A stretch of DNA of 64,000 bases from Candidatus Saccharimonadota bacterium (GTDB lineage Bacteria; Patescibacteriota; Saccharimonadia; Saccharimonadales; UBA4665): assembly GCA_028289125.1 (NCBI GenBank), contig JAQGGZ010000010.1:62001-126000 (forward strand). The letters are read 5' to 3'. Shown here one piece after another: positions 50,820-59,370 of this stretch. Made by a program: the position numbers and the translations under genes. How positions within the stretch are numbered: position 1 is the stretch's first letter; every line of letters begins with the position of its first letter. Under the pieces are notes generated by a model that worked only from the letters and a program-made list of their open reading frames with translations, did no database searches and had not been told where the DNA came from.

Positions 50820-51836
50820 ATGAAAACCAGGGTGGCAATCAATGGATTCGGTCGCATCGGCCGCAACGCCTTCAAAGTAGCATTCGAACGTAGCGACATC
50901 GAAGTCGTCGCACTGAACGACCTGACCGACACGAAGACCTTAGCGCATCTTCTGAAACACGACTCCAGCTACGGTACGTACCAGCACGAAGTCGGATACG
51001 ACGAAAAGGGTATCATCGTCGATGGTCAGCACATCGTCGTCCTCGCACAGACCGACCCGGCCCAGCTGCCGTGGAAAGACCTCAACGTTGACGTCGTCAT
51101 CGAATCGACCGGTTTCTTCGTAGACCCGGCCAAAGCCCGGGCTCACATTGATGCCGGCGCCAAGAAAGTCGTCATCAGCGCTCCAGCCAAGGGCGAAGGC
51201 GCGACGACTATTGTCCTCGGTGTCAATGAGGACAAGCTCGAAACAGCTGAAGATATCATCAGCAATGCCAGCTGTACCACCAACTGCATTACGCCGGTCG
51301 CAGCGGTCATCGAGAGCGCATTCGGAATCGAAAAGGCCATGATGACCACCGTCCACAGCTATACCGCCAGCCAGAAGCTTCAGGATGCTCCTGCCAAGGA
51401 CCTTCGTGAAGCCCGTGCCGCCGCCCAGAACATCGTTCCGACAACCACCGGTGCCAGCATCGCTGCCGGTGAGGCTCTGCCAGCGCTGAAGGGAATCTTC
51501 GGTGGTCTCAGCGTCCGCGTACCTACCCCCGTTGTCTCGATGAGCGACTTTGTCATCATTACAAAACGACCTGTTACCGTCGAAGAAGTCAACGAGACGT
51601 TCAAGAAAGCCGCCGCTGAGCCGTTTTACCAGGGTATCCTTGATGTCACCGAAGAAGAGCTGGTCAGCAGCGACTTCATCGGCAACAGCCACTCCTGCAT
51701 CGTAGACGCGAAGCTGACGGCTGTCGTCGGTGGCAACATGCTCAAAGTCGTCGCCTGGTACGACAACGAATGGGGTTACTCGAACCGGTTAGTCGAAGTC
51801 GTGGCGGACACCGGCCGTCTCCTGAACGCCAAATGA
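50820..51836 (+). CDS. gap: Glyceraldehyde-3-phosphate dehydrogenase
   Basis: The 338-residue protein has the NAD-binding INGFGRIGRNAFKVAFERSD start, the catalytic SNASCTTNCITPV (Cys152), and TTVHSYTASQKLQDAP with the His near 179. It converts glyceraldehyde-3-phosphate to 1,3-bisphosphoglycerate. It heads a gap-rpiB-rpe operon in which each stop overlaps the next start as ATGA. GGAAACAACAGT precedes the ATG. Confidence 0.96.
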   Translation: MKTRVAINGFGRIGRNAFKVAFERSDIEVVALNDLTDTKTLAHLLKHDSSYGTYQHEVGYDEKGIIVDGQHIVVLAQTDPAQLPWKDLNVDVVIESTGFFVDPAKARAHIDAGAKKVVISAPAKGEGATTIVLGVNEDKLETAEDIISNASCTTNCITPVAAVIESAFGIEKAMMTTVHSYTASQKLQDAPAKDLREARAAAQNIVPTTTGASIAAGEALPALKGIFGGLSVRVPTPVVSMSDFVIITKRPVTVEEVNETFKKAAAEPFYQGILDVTEEELVSSDFIGNSHSCIVDAKLTAVVGGNMLKVVAWYDNEWGYSNRLVEVVADTGRLLNAK

Positions 51837-52279
51837 ACATCTACGTCGGAGCTGATCACAACGGCTTCGCTTACAAGCAAGCCATCGTCGCGTTCCTGAC
51901 CAAATCCGGATACTCCGTCGTGGATGTCGGCGATCTCAAGCGCGACCCTGAAGATGATTTTCCGGTCTTTGCAAAAGGGGCAGTCACGAAGCTATTAGGC
52001 GATCCTGACACTATGAGCCGAGCCATACTGATCTGTGGCAGCGGCCAGGGCATGGCTATGGCCGCCAACCGATTCAAAGGTATCCGCGCCGCTTTATGTT
52101 GGAACCTGAACGAAGCCCGGTCGTCACGGAATGATGATGATAGCAATGTCCTATGTTTGTCGGCGCAAAATGTCGATCAAAAAGAGGCGCAGACTATCAC
52201 GATGGCGTGGCTGAACACACCGTTCGCCGGTGCGCCGCGCTTCAGGCGTCGTCTAGAACAGATGGACACATTGGGATGA
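51833..52279 (+). CDS. rpiB: Ribose-5-phosphate isomerase B
   Basis: The 148-residue protein starts MNIYVGADHNGFAYKQAIV (Asp8, His9 region), carries LICGSGQGMAMAANRFKGIRAALCWN with the catalytic Cys, and SNVLCLSAQNV. It interconverts ribose-5-phosphate and ribulose-5-phosphate. The ATG overlaps the gap stop; the longer frame is inside gap and not used. Its stop overlaps the rpe start. Confidence 0.94.
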   Translation: MNIYVGADHNGFAYKQAIVAFLTKSGYSVVDVGDLKRDPEDDFPVFAKGAVTKLLGDPDTMSRAILICGSGQGMAMAANRFKGIRAALCWNLNEARSSRNDDDSNVLCLSAQNVDQKEAQTITMAWLNTPFAGAPRFRRRLEQMDTLG

Positions 52280-52911
52280 TCTCCGTCTGTCCGACAGTTA
52301 CGGCTGATGAGCCGGACAGCTTCCGGACACAAATGGAGCAAGCGGTCGCACTTAGTAACCGGATACATCTGGACGTCGCTGACGGGCGTCTGGCTCCGCG
52401 TGAATTACTACCGGTAGCCGACGTCTGGTGGTCGGGCTCGACGCGGGTAGACATCCACATGATGTACGAGTATCCGCTGGATCACGTCGAAGTCCTGTTG
52501 GCCTTAAAGCCACAGCTTGTCATCGTGCATGCCGAGGCTAAGGGCAGTTTCGTACAACTGTCTAATCAGTTGCGCGCTCATGGTATTGAAGCCGGCGTAG
52601 CATTATTACCTGAGACTCCGGTCGAAAAAATCGTCGGGGGCCTCGAATATATTGATCATGTCCTGATATTCTCCGGTAACCTGGGCTACCAAGGTGGCAG
52701 CGAAGCCCAGCTGAAACTACTGGAAAAAGCTAGTCAGCTGAAAAAGTTGAAGCCTCAAGTAGAAATCGGTTGGGATGGGGGTGTCAATGCTGACGTGGCC
52801 GGAAAACTGGTAGAAGGCGGGGTAGAAGTTTTAAACGTGGGTGGTTACTTCCAGTCGGCAACTGATAAGCGCGCCGCCTGGGAAGCGTTACAAAGAGCCA
52901 TCGGTAATTAA
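52276..52911 (+). CDS. rpe: Ribulose-phosphate 3-epimerase-like protein
   Basis: The 211-residue TIM-barrel protein carries RIHLDVADGRLAPRELLP (in Rpe usually HxDVMDG), VDIHMMYEYPLDHVE (usually DVHLMV), IEAGVALLPETPVE and a late VEIGWDGGVNAD (usually VDGGI). The ordered His/Asp metal ligands are kept, but several flanking residues differ, so it is a divergent epimerase. The operon with rpiB supports its place in the non-oxidative pentose phosphate pathway. It overlaps the next, convergent gene by four bases. Confidence 0.85.
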   Translation: MISVCPTVTADEPDSFRTQMEQAVALSNRIHLDVADGRLAPRELLPVADVWWSGSTRVDIHMMYEYPLDHVEVLLALKPQLVIVHAEAKGSFVQLSNQLRAHGIEAGVALLPETPVEKIVGGLEYIDHVLIFSGNLGYQGGSEAQLKLLEKASQLKKLKPQVEIGWDGGVNADVAGKLVEGGVEVLNVGGYFQSATDKRAAWEALQRAIGN

Positions 52912-53570
52912 AGCGCGACGGCGCTTTCAAAAGCCATCTGACTGTAAATGATCGGTGCGCCATCTTCCGCGGTCAGGACCCGAACGGCTTTTTCGGGTAG
53001 ATCCGGGGTCAGCAAGGCGCGTCGTTCCTCTAATGGAACAGCGAGCGTTGATAATCGTGAAGGGATCATGGCCCCTATGTCGCCTATGTCTACGGTCACT
53101 GCATGGTCGGCTATCACAGGCCTTTGGGGTAGCCGACAGTTTGCGGGCAGGTTGTGAAATGCGTTCGCAACCAGATTGAACTCTGGTAAATCACGTAAGC
53201 CGAAACAAGTCTGGTCGCCTTGCCACTTGATTACTCCGCACACCTCGTCCTCGTGTGTAACCAACAGAGGGGCAGCAGCATTCGGGTTTGTCACAATAGC
53301 CGGATTAAGTGCACTGAGCAGGCGCGGCTCAGCGTCGATACAGCACTGCGTTATGGTGGTACGGAAAGGTGGACCCTCTTTGCAGAGCGATAGGACCCGC
53401 TGGCCTAGTTCAGTGGTCGGCTCGTAATCGAGGTTAGGAGATGTTCGTCCGATTTTGCGGGTGGCGCCGATGAGATCATGCAGGTCGCCAAAATTCTTAA
53501 CGCGTTGCACGCGGGTGTCAAAGCCAATTTCAATCAAATCAGTCGCTAGCTGTTCCAGATACGGTGTCAT
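52908..53570 (-). CDS. Unknown protein
   Basis: The 220-residue soluble protein (MTPYLEQLATDLIEIGFDT) has no motif I recognise. Visible parts are an N-terminal helical segment, VCGVIKWQGDQTCFGLRDLPEF, a beta-rich middle and a tail with RVLTAEDGAPIIYSQMAFESAVAL. Three or four scattered Cys residues do not form a cluster. AAAGGT precedes the ATG by 7-8 nt. It is convergent with rpe, overlapping by four bases, and divergent from the transketolase genes. Confidence 0.55.
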   Translation of the reverse strand: MTPYLEQLATDLIEIGFDTRVQRVKNFGDLHDLIGATRKIGRTSPNLDYEPTTELGQRVLSLCKEGPPFRTTITQCCIDAEPRLLSALNPAIVTNPNAAAPLLVTHEDEVCGVIKWQGDQTCFGLRDLPEFNLVANAFHNLPANCRLPQRPVIADHAVTVDIGDIGAMIPSRLSTLAVPLEERRALLTPDLPEKAVRVLTAEDGAPIIYSQMAFESAVAL

Positions 53571-53650
53571 AATCTAACCTTTGCAATTAGCGTAGCATTT
53601 CGGACGGTAGGTGACAATGTTTGTCACTCGATGGATATCCAGCACTGGGC

Positions 53651-53659
53651 TGCTATAAT
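53651..53659 (+). promoter_or_regulatory. Extended -10 promoter of the transketolase operon
   Basis: TGC followed by TATAAT (53654-53659), with no good -35. The start codon is 10 nt further, so the leader is about 3-4 nt. It drives the tktN-tktC-fba genes. Confidence 0.6.
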
Positions 53660-53669
53660 CGTAAGCAGA

Positions 53670-54527
53670 ATGCAACAAACCCACTCTATCGAATGGCTCG
53701 AGAACAAAGCGACCGAGATTCGGCGCGATATCATCAGGATGCTGGAACACGCCGGCAGCGGCCACAGCGCCGGTCCGCTGGGCATGGCAGATATCATGAC
53801 CGCGTTATATTTCGACGTCATGAAACACGATCCGAAGAATCCAGATTGGGATGAACGTGACATCCTGCTCCTTAGTAATGGTCATACCGTGCCGGTCCGT
53901 TATGCGACGATGGCGCATGCCGGGTATTTTGACCGTAAGGAGCTGATGACCTTACGCCAGTTCGGTAGCCGCCTGCAAGGTCACCCGGAACGCCTGAAAT
54001 TGCCCGGCATGGAAACGACCAGCGGCCCCCTCGGCTGTGGTTTGAGCCAGGCCTGCGGCATGTCGCTCGCGATGCGCATGGACAAGTCATCTCATCGCTG
54101 GATATACGTCATGATGGGCGACGGTGAGCTTAATGAAGGCAATATCTGGGAAGCCGCCATGCTTGCCGGTAAGGAAAAGCTCAATAATATCATCGGTATT
54201 ATCGACCGCAACAATATCCAGATTGATGGCCCGACTGAAAACGTCATGCCGCTCGAGAACCTGCGTGAAAAGTGGGAAAGTTTCGGCTGGCATGTCATCG
54301 AAATCAACGGTAACGACATCGAGGCTGTCATTGACGCTTGCGCGATGGCCAGGGCTGTCACCGAAAAACCGATCATGTTGATCGCTTACACGATCCCGGG
54401 CAAAGGCGTCGATTTCATGGAGTATGACTTCCACTGGCATGGCACCTTCCCGAATCATGAGCAGGCTAAAGAAGCGCTGCATCAGTTACGAACGCTTAAT
54501 GGCAAGATTCGAGGTGAACATGAATAG
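53670..54527 (+). CDS. Transketolase, N-terminal (thiamine diphosphate) subunit
   Basis: The 285-residue protein has HAGSGHSAGPLGMADIMTALYF, LLLSNGHTVPVRYA, LPGMETTSGPLGCGLSQACG, MMGDGELNEGNIWEAAMLAG and IIDRNNIQIDGPTEN, the ThDP pyrophosphate and Mg2+-binding region of transketolase. It is only the first half; the pyrimidine domain is a separate gene (54520-55491). Split transketolases are known in archaea and some bacteria. It transfers two-carbon ketol units between sugar phosphates. Confidence 0.94.
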   Translation: MQQTHSIEWLENKATEIRRDIIRMLEHAGSGHSAGPLGMADIMTALYFDVMKHDPKNPDWDERDILLLSNGHTVPVRYATMAHAGYFDRKELMTLRQFGSRLQGHPERLKLPGMETTSGPLGCGLSQACGMSLAMRMDKSSHRWIYVMMGDGELNEGNIWEAAMLAGKEKLNNIIGIIDRNNIQIDGPTENVMPLENLREKWESFGWHVIEINGNDIEAVIDACAMARAVTEKPIMLIAYTIPGKGVDFMEYDFHWHGTFPNHEQAKEALHQLRTLNGKIRGEHE

Positions 54528-55491
54528 TCTGCACTTAGCTGATGGGACTGAGATGGAACCGACCCGCAAAGGCTTCGGCCGCGGCCTGAAACGTGCCGGC
54601 GAACTGAACGCTAACGTCGTGGCTGCCTGTGCCGACCTGACTGACTCTACCCAGATCAGCTTATTCAAGGAAGCTTTTCCTGGACGATTCGTTGAAATCG
54701 GCATTGCCGAGCAGAACCTGGTAACGGTCGGTGCCGGCTTGGCGGCCATGGGGAAGATTCCATTCGTCAGCAGTTACGCCGCCTTCAGCCCGGGGCGTAA
54801 CTGGGAGCAGATCAGGACAACTATTTGTCTGAACGATCGACCGGTCAAAATCGTCGGGGCGCACGCCGGACTATATACGGGGCCGGACGGTGCGACGCAC
54901 CAGGTGCTTGAAGACATAGCTCTGATGCGTGTCCTACCGAATATGGTCGTGATCGTGCCCGGTGACAGCATAGAGGCCGAAAAGGCTACGTTGGCTATGG
55001 CGGCCGACCCACGGCCTAACTATCTCCGCCTGGCGCGCGACCCGTCAGCCATCCTCACGACGGCCGACACGCCTTTTGAAATCGGCAAGGCCTATGTGTT
55101 CCACGAGGGCGCCGACGTGTCGATTATCGCGACCGGTACGATGACCGCGCATGCGATGGAAGCAGTCAAGCTCCTGGCCAAAGACGGCATCCAGGCGGAA
55201 GTCGTCCATGTGCCGACGATCAAGCCGCTTGATACCGATACGATTCTGAAAAGTGCCCGCAAGACCGGCGCCGTCCTTACGATTGAAGAAGCTCAGATAA
55301 TCGGTGGCCTCGGCGGAGCCGTCGCCGAAGTACTGGCCGAAAACGCTCCGACGATAATGAAACGGATGGGCGTCGATGATCAGTTTGGAGAATCTGGTAC
55401 GCCACAGCAGTTATTCGAGAAACACGGGCTCATGCCTAAAGATATCCGATTACAGGTCCACGCTTTATTAGACAAAAGGAGTCACAGATAA
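54520..55491 (+). CDS. Transketolase, C-terminal subunit
   Basis: The 323-residue protein has the pyrimidine-binding core VVAACADLTDSTQISLFKEAFPGRFVEIGIAEQNLVTVGAGLA, GLYTGPDGATHQVLEDIALMR and the C-terminal transketolase_C domain (GADVSIIATGTMTAHAMEAVKLL). GAGGTGA precedes the ATG at 54520. It overlaps the first half by 8 bp, and its stop overlaps the aldolase start. Together the halves form one active enzyme. Confidence 0.94.
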   Translation: MNSLHLADGTEMEPTRKGFGRGLKRAGELNANVVAACADLTDSTQISLFKEAFPGRFVEIGIAEQNLVTVGAGLAAMGKIPFVSSYAAFSPGRNWEQIRTTICLNDRPVKIVGAHAGLYTGPDGATHQVLEDIALMRVLPNMVVIVPGDSIEAEKATLAMAADPRPNYLRLARDPSAILTTADTPFEIGKAYVFHEGADVSIIATGTMTAHAMEAVKLLAKDGIQAEVVHVPTIKPLDTDTILKSARKTGAVLTIEEAQIIGGLGGAVAEVLAENAPTIMKRMGVDDQFGESGTPQQLFEKHGLMPKDIRLQVHALLDKRSHR

Positions 55492-56402
55492 TGCCACTAA
55501 CACTTAACGAAATGCGCGACAACTGCCAGAAGGCCCGCACGCGTATGCAACAAGCCAGACAGGAACATTGGGCTTTTGGCGCCTTTAATTTGGACGATCA
55601 GGCTACTTTGAAAGCGGTCGCCCAAGCGGCTGCCGAAAAGCAGGCGCCGGTCCTCGTCGAAGTCAGCCAGGGCGAAGTCGATGATATCGGTCTTGATAAC
55701 GTCCGCGACCTAGTTGATAACGTCAAACGTGAATTCGGTGTCGAGATGTATGTCAATCTCGACCACAGTCCGAGCGTCGAAGCCGCCAAGAAGGGGATCG
55801 AAGCAGGTTTCGAGTTCATTCACATCGATGTGTCACAGGCTAATCATGACGCTAGCGACCAGGAAATCATCGCGGCAACGAGCGAAGTCGTCGAATACGC
55901 CCGTCTGACAGGCGCACTGGTGGAAAGCGAACCGCACTACTTCGGCGGCTCTTCTAACCTGCATACCGAGACGATCGATTACGAAGCTATCAAGCAGACA
56001 TTCAGTACCCCTGAAGGCGCGGCCGCTTTCATCACGGCCACCGGCATCGACACCTTTGCGGCGGCTATCGGAAACCTGCATGGTAAATACCCGGTACCGA
56101 AGCAGCTGGACCTTGAACTATTACAGCGCATCCGCGATGCGATCGACTGTAACATCTCATTGCATGGTGGCAGTGGTACGCCGGGTCATTTCTTTGAAAG
56201 CGCCGTCAAGATCGGCGTGACGAAGGTCAACATCAATTCGGACATGCGCGTCGCATATCGTCAGACACTCGACAAGGTGCTGGCTGACAATCCTGACGAG
56301 TACTCCGTCTCCAAACTGATCAACAAACACGTCATACCAGCAGTCCAGGCCATTGTTGAGAGCAAACTGGACACCTTCAACTCGGTCGGCCGAGCAGTCT
56401 AA
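55491..56402 (+). CDS. fba: Class II fructose-bisphosphate aldolase family protein
   Basis: The 303-residue protein has a TIM-barrel with YVNLDHSPSVEAAKKGIEAGFEFIHIDVS (Zn-binding His), GNLHGKYP, LHGGSGTPGHFFESAVKIGVTKVNINSDM, typical of class II aldolases. It cleaves fructose-1,6-bisphosphate to trioses, feeding gap. It starts at the last base of the transketolase stop. The longer N-terminus (MPLTLNEMRDNCQKARTRMQQARQ) is helical. Some close relatives use tagatose- or ketose-bisphosphates. Confidence 0.92.
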   Translation: MPLTLNEMRDNCQKARTRMQQARQEHWAFGAFNLDDQATLKAVAQAAAEKQAPVLVEVSQGEVDDIGLDNVRDLVDNVKREFGVEMYVNLDHSPSVEAAKKGIEAGFEFIHIDVSQANHDASDQEIIAATSEVVEYARLTGALVESEPHYFGGSSNLHTETIDYEAIKQTFSTPEGAAAFITATGIDTFAAAIGNLHGKYPVPKQLDLELLQRIRDAIDCNISLHGGSGTPGHFFESAVKIGVTKVNINSDMRVAYRQTLDKVLADNPDEYSVSKLINKHVIPAVQAIVESKLDTFNSVGRAV

Positions 56403-56405
56403 GGC

Positions 56406-56434
56406 TTGCGTTTAGACCTAAGCATAGGCATAAT
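56406..56434 (+). promoter_or_regulatory. Promoter of the PfkB-family kinase gene
   Basis: TTGCGT (56406-56411), a 17 bp spacer and CATAAT (56429-56434), beginning 4 bp after the fba stop. The leader is about 30 nt, with GGTGGG just before the ATG at 56470. Confidence 0.55.
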
Positions 56435-56469
56435 GAAATCAGATAAAGTATAAAAGAAAGCATGGTGGG

Positions 56470-57468
56470 ATGAGTTCATTCGATGTTCTAAGTGTTGGCG
56501 ATATCGTAACCGACGCGTTTATAAAATTGTTTGACGATAAGGCTCATGCCTATAGCAACGACCATGGTAAGTGGTTGGCTATGAAGTTCGGCACCAAGAT
56601 CCCGTACGACCACGTTGAAATCCTCAGTGCTGTCGGGAACGCCGCCAATGCGGCGGTATCATTCGCCCGGCTCGGGCTCGATACCGGTTTCGTCACCAAC
56701 GTCGGTGGCGATGAGGCTGGTCGCCAGATGATTCATACGCTGCAAGGTGAAAAAGTCGATCATCGTTTCGTCCGGGTCAACCCTGACAAGGCCAGCAATT
56801 ACCACTACGTCCTTTGGTACAAAGAAGAGCGTACCATCCTGATCAAGCATGAAGAGTATGATTACCACTGGCCGAACCTGCGACCTGCTGAAATCCCGAA
56901 ATGGATTTATTTCAGCTCGATCAGTGAGAAGGCTATGCCGTATCACGACCAACTGGCAGACTTCCTCGAAGCCAACCCAGAGGTAAAGTTAGCTTTCCAG
57001 CCAGGTACTTTCCAAATGGAAGCCGGCATCGAACGGCTGTCCCGCCTTTATGCCCGCACCGAAGTCCTGGCACTGAACCGCGAAGAAGCCGTGTTTGTTA
57101 CCGGGGGTGACTACCACGACCTGCATGACTTGTTTGACCGTTTGCACAAGATCGGTCCGAAGATCGTCGTCATCAGTGACGGCCCATCAGGCGCCTACGC
57201 CAGCGATGGCAACACGCGGCTCAAAATGCCGATCTACCCAGATCCGGCCCCGCCTAAGGAGCGCACCGGAGCGGGCGACGCTTTCACTTCTACGTTCGTC
57301 GCTGCCATCATCAAAGGTCATAACATCGAGGGCGCGCTGCAGTGGGCGCCGATCAACTCGATGAGCGTCGTTCAGCAAACCGGAGCTCAGAACGGTCTTT
57401 TGTCAGAGAAGCAACTCGAAGATTTTCTGTCCAAGGCACCGGACTGGTACCACGCCGAAAAATTCTAG
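56470..57468 (+). CDS. PfkB-family carbohydrate kinase
   Basis: The 332-residue protein has VGDIVTDAFIKLFDDKAHAYS, GNAANAAVSFARLGLDTGFVTNVGGDEAGRQMI (first PfkB signature) and ERTGAGDAFTSTFVAAI (second signature with the catalytic Asp). The substrate is a sugar or sugar phosphate. Next to fba and split transketolase it might phosphorylate fructose-6-phosphate or a pentose, but the lid region does not decide. Confidence 0.85.
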   Translation: MSSFDVLSVGDIVTDAFIKLFDDKAHAYSNDHGKWLAMKFGTKIPYDHVEILSAVGNAANAAVSFARLGLDTGFVTNVGGDEAGRQMIHTLQGEKVDHRFVRVNPDKASNYHYVLWYKEERTILIKHEEYDYHWPNLRPAEIPKWIYFSSISEKAMPYHDQLADFLEANPEVKLAFQPGTFQMEAGIERLSRLYARTEVLALNREEAVFVTGGDYHDLHDLFDRLHKIGPKIVVISDGPSGAYASDGNTRLKMPIYPDPAPPKERTGAGDAFTSTFVAAIIKGHNIEGALQWAPINSMSVVQQTGAQNGLLSEKQLEDFLSKAPDWYHAEKF

Positions 57469-57507
57469 TCGTCTCCTGATAGCGCTTGTGGTAAACTGAA
57501 GGCAACT

Positions 57508-58722
57508 ATGTCACGCCTGTTAGCAGAACTTTTGGCGGCCCCTGAACTGGCTTTTCGAGCCCGTTTACACCAGCTTGAACAAGCCAGCGGGGCACCGGGT
57601 ATCGACGTCCGTCTGACGGCTCATTTGATTCAGGCTAATCAGCACAAGCTGAAATCGCTGGGGCTTGATGCGCACGATACGACCGGCCCTGAGTTGTATG
57701 CCGCCCTTAACGAACGCTACCTGCGTGACGATCGTCTGCTGAGCCAACAGCTGGCAGAGGGCAATCAATCTGACATCATGGCGAATGTCAGGACGGCGAT
57801 TTCGGAGCTGCCGTTGCCGGAACGCGCCCTGGCGATCAAGTCTTCGGCCGTCAAGAAGATACTCAAAAAAGTACCACCGAAGGCTACGATGAAACTTCTT
57901 GGGTATCGCTCACTCGAATCATTACTGAAGCATGAACCGGTGGCAGCGCTTCAGGCAGTTGCCGAGCAAGTCGAGTCGGCCACCTGGCAGAAGTCTTACC
58001 GCAAAGCGCTGGCCGGTTTGCAGGCTATCGATTTTGAGACCCGCCCGCTCGCGATCGTATACCTTGAGCATGATCGCTGGCAGAAAGTCGCCGTATCACC
58101 GGCTATCCATAAAAGGCATCATTTATTGGCGAATCCGGTAGCCGCCAGCCTGATCCTGTTGCCGTATGGATCAGAGAAGCCGGCCGGCGCGACCCTGACG
58201 ACGTTGGTACTGGCGGTGACGGCTATCAACCGGTTGGCGGCTGCCAGCTCCTATCTGAAAGTCCATCAGATGCGGGCTGACTTCGGCGAAGCCGTCCTTG
58301 ACTTACAAGCGGTCCAGACCACGCCGTTACTTACCTTGTTGAGCGAGCCGATTTCATGGCATCTGATACAGCGCTACTATCACCGCTTCAAAGATTATTA
58401 CCGGCCAGAACTATTCGAGCCATACCTCCAGCCGGAAGACTTCCGATGGTTGGCAGCCGAGTCGGTCCTGGCACATCTCGCTCCCCAAGTCGATTTCTGG
58501 CGGGGTAGCAGCCAGTTGGCACAGTTCAAGGATGGCGGTTCCGTCTCATACAATTTGCACGACGTCGCCCTCAATGCCTGCAACCATCTGTCCTACGAGC
58601 AGCGCGTCAGTCAACATTTTAAAGATTCGCTTTGGCACGAATTGCTACTGCATTACCTACGACCTGTTCACGTCGAAGAGGCGATCGCCAGCCGCATGCA
58701 ACCTGCTTTTGCCGAAGCCTAA
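57508..58722 (+). CDS. Unknown helical protein (404 aa)
   Basis: The product is Ala/Leu-rich, soluble and predicted mostly helical, with LLAELLAAPELAFRARLHQLE at the start and repeated 30-40 residue helical pairs; later segments include ISWHLIQRYYHRFKDYYRPELFEPYL and SYNLHDVALNACNHLS. I recognise no domain. It has a GAAGG element and a TAAACT extended -10 about 10 nt before the ATG. The LOG-like gene follows after 20 bp. Long helical repeats of this type are common in proteins specific to one lineage. Confidence 0.55.
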   Translation: MSRLLAELLAAPELAFRARLHQLEQASGAPGIDVRLTAHLIQANQHKLKSLGLDAHDTTGPELYAALNERYLRDDRLLSQQLAEGNQSDIMANVRTAISELPLPERALAIKSSAVKKILKKVPPKATMKLLGYRSLESLLKHEPVAALQAVAEQVESATWQKSYRKALAGLQAIDFETRPLAIVYLEHDRWQKVAVSPAIHKRHHLLANPVAASLILLPYGSEKPAGATLTTLVLAVTAINRLAAASSYLKVHQMRADFGEAVLDLQAVQTTPLLTLLSEPISWHLIQRYYHRFKDYYRPELFEPYLQPEDFRWLAAESVLAHLAPQVDFWRGSSQLAQFKDGGSVSYNLHDVALNACNHLSYEQRVSQHFKDSLWHELLLHYLRPVHVEEAIASRMQPAFAEA

Positions 58723-58742
58723 AACCACAAGGAGAAATAATC

Positions 58743-59306
58743 ATGTATCAGATTTGCGTATCAGGAGCTGCCAAAGGCGCTAGCGTCGAAGAAGGTAAGG
58801 TATTAGCCGCCCATCTGGGCCGGGCGATCGCCACTGCCGGCCATAGCCTCATGACTGGCGCGACCAGCGGTCTGCCAGACTACGCCGCCATCGCTTACAA
58901 GAAGGCGGGCGGTACGATGAGCGTCGGTATCAGCCCCGCATCGAGCAAGGCCGAACACGTCTTGAAATATCGTCTACCGACCGAGGCGTACGACACGATT
59001 CTCTATACCGGGCTGCACTATGTCGGTCGCGACGCACTGTTGATCAACTCCAGTGATGCCGTCGTCAGCTTGGGTGGCCGTCTCGGCACGCTTCATGAGT
59101 TTACGATCGCTATGGAAACCGATACGCCGATCGGGTTCCTACAGGGCGCCGGTGGCATCAGCACCCAGATCCAAACTATCCTTGAAGTCGCCCACCGTGC
59201 CCCGGAAGAAGGCGTATATTTCAGTGAAGATGCCGACGAACTGCTCACGGAGCTTACTGCCTATCTGAACCAGACACACAAGCGCTACGCTGCCATTTAT
59301 AGCTAA
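58743..59306 (+). CDS. LOG/SLOG-family Rossmann protein
   Basis: The 187-residue protein has CVSGAAKGASVEEGKVLAAHLGRAIATAGHSLMTGATSGLPDYAAIAY at its start, and LGGRLGTLHEFTIAMETDTPIGF, a variant of the GGxGTxxE motif of the LOG (lysine decarboxylase-like) and TIGR00725 families. Members are cytokinin-activating or nucleotide-binding enzymes. AAGGAGA precedes the ATG by 6-7 nt. It follows the 404-residue unknown gene by 20 bp and ends in a strong terminator that contains the uvrB start. Confidence 0.8.
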   Translation: MYQICVSGAAKGASVEEGKVLAAHLGRAIATAGHSLMTGATSGLPDYAAIAYKKAGGTMSVGISPASSKAEHVLKYRLPTEAYDTILYTGLHYVGRDALLINSSDAVVSLGGRLGTLHEFTIAMETDTPIGFLQGAGGISTQIQTILEVAHRAPEEGVYFSEDADELLTELTAYLNQTHKRYAAIYS

Positions 59307-59330
59307 GTTTGTAAGCTAACGTACAAGAAT

Positions 59331-59370
59331 CGCTCACCCGGCTTGCTACAATAGTCGGGTGAGCGTTTTT
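59331..59370 (+). terminator. Terminator that encloses the uvrB promoter and start codon
   Basis: CGCTCACCCG (59331-59340) pairs perfectly with CGGGTGAGCG (59356-59365), followed by five T (59366-59370). The 15 nt loop contains TACAAT (59347-59352), the -10 of uvrB, and the right arm contains the uvrB GTG (59359). A leaderless uvrB mRNA would lack the left arm and could not fold this hairpin. Confidence 0.85.
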
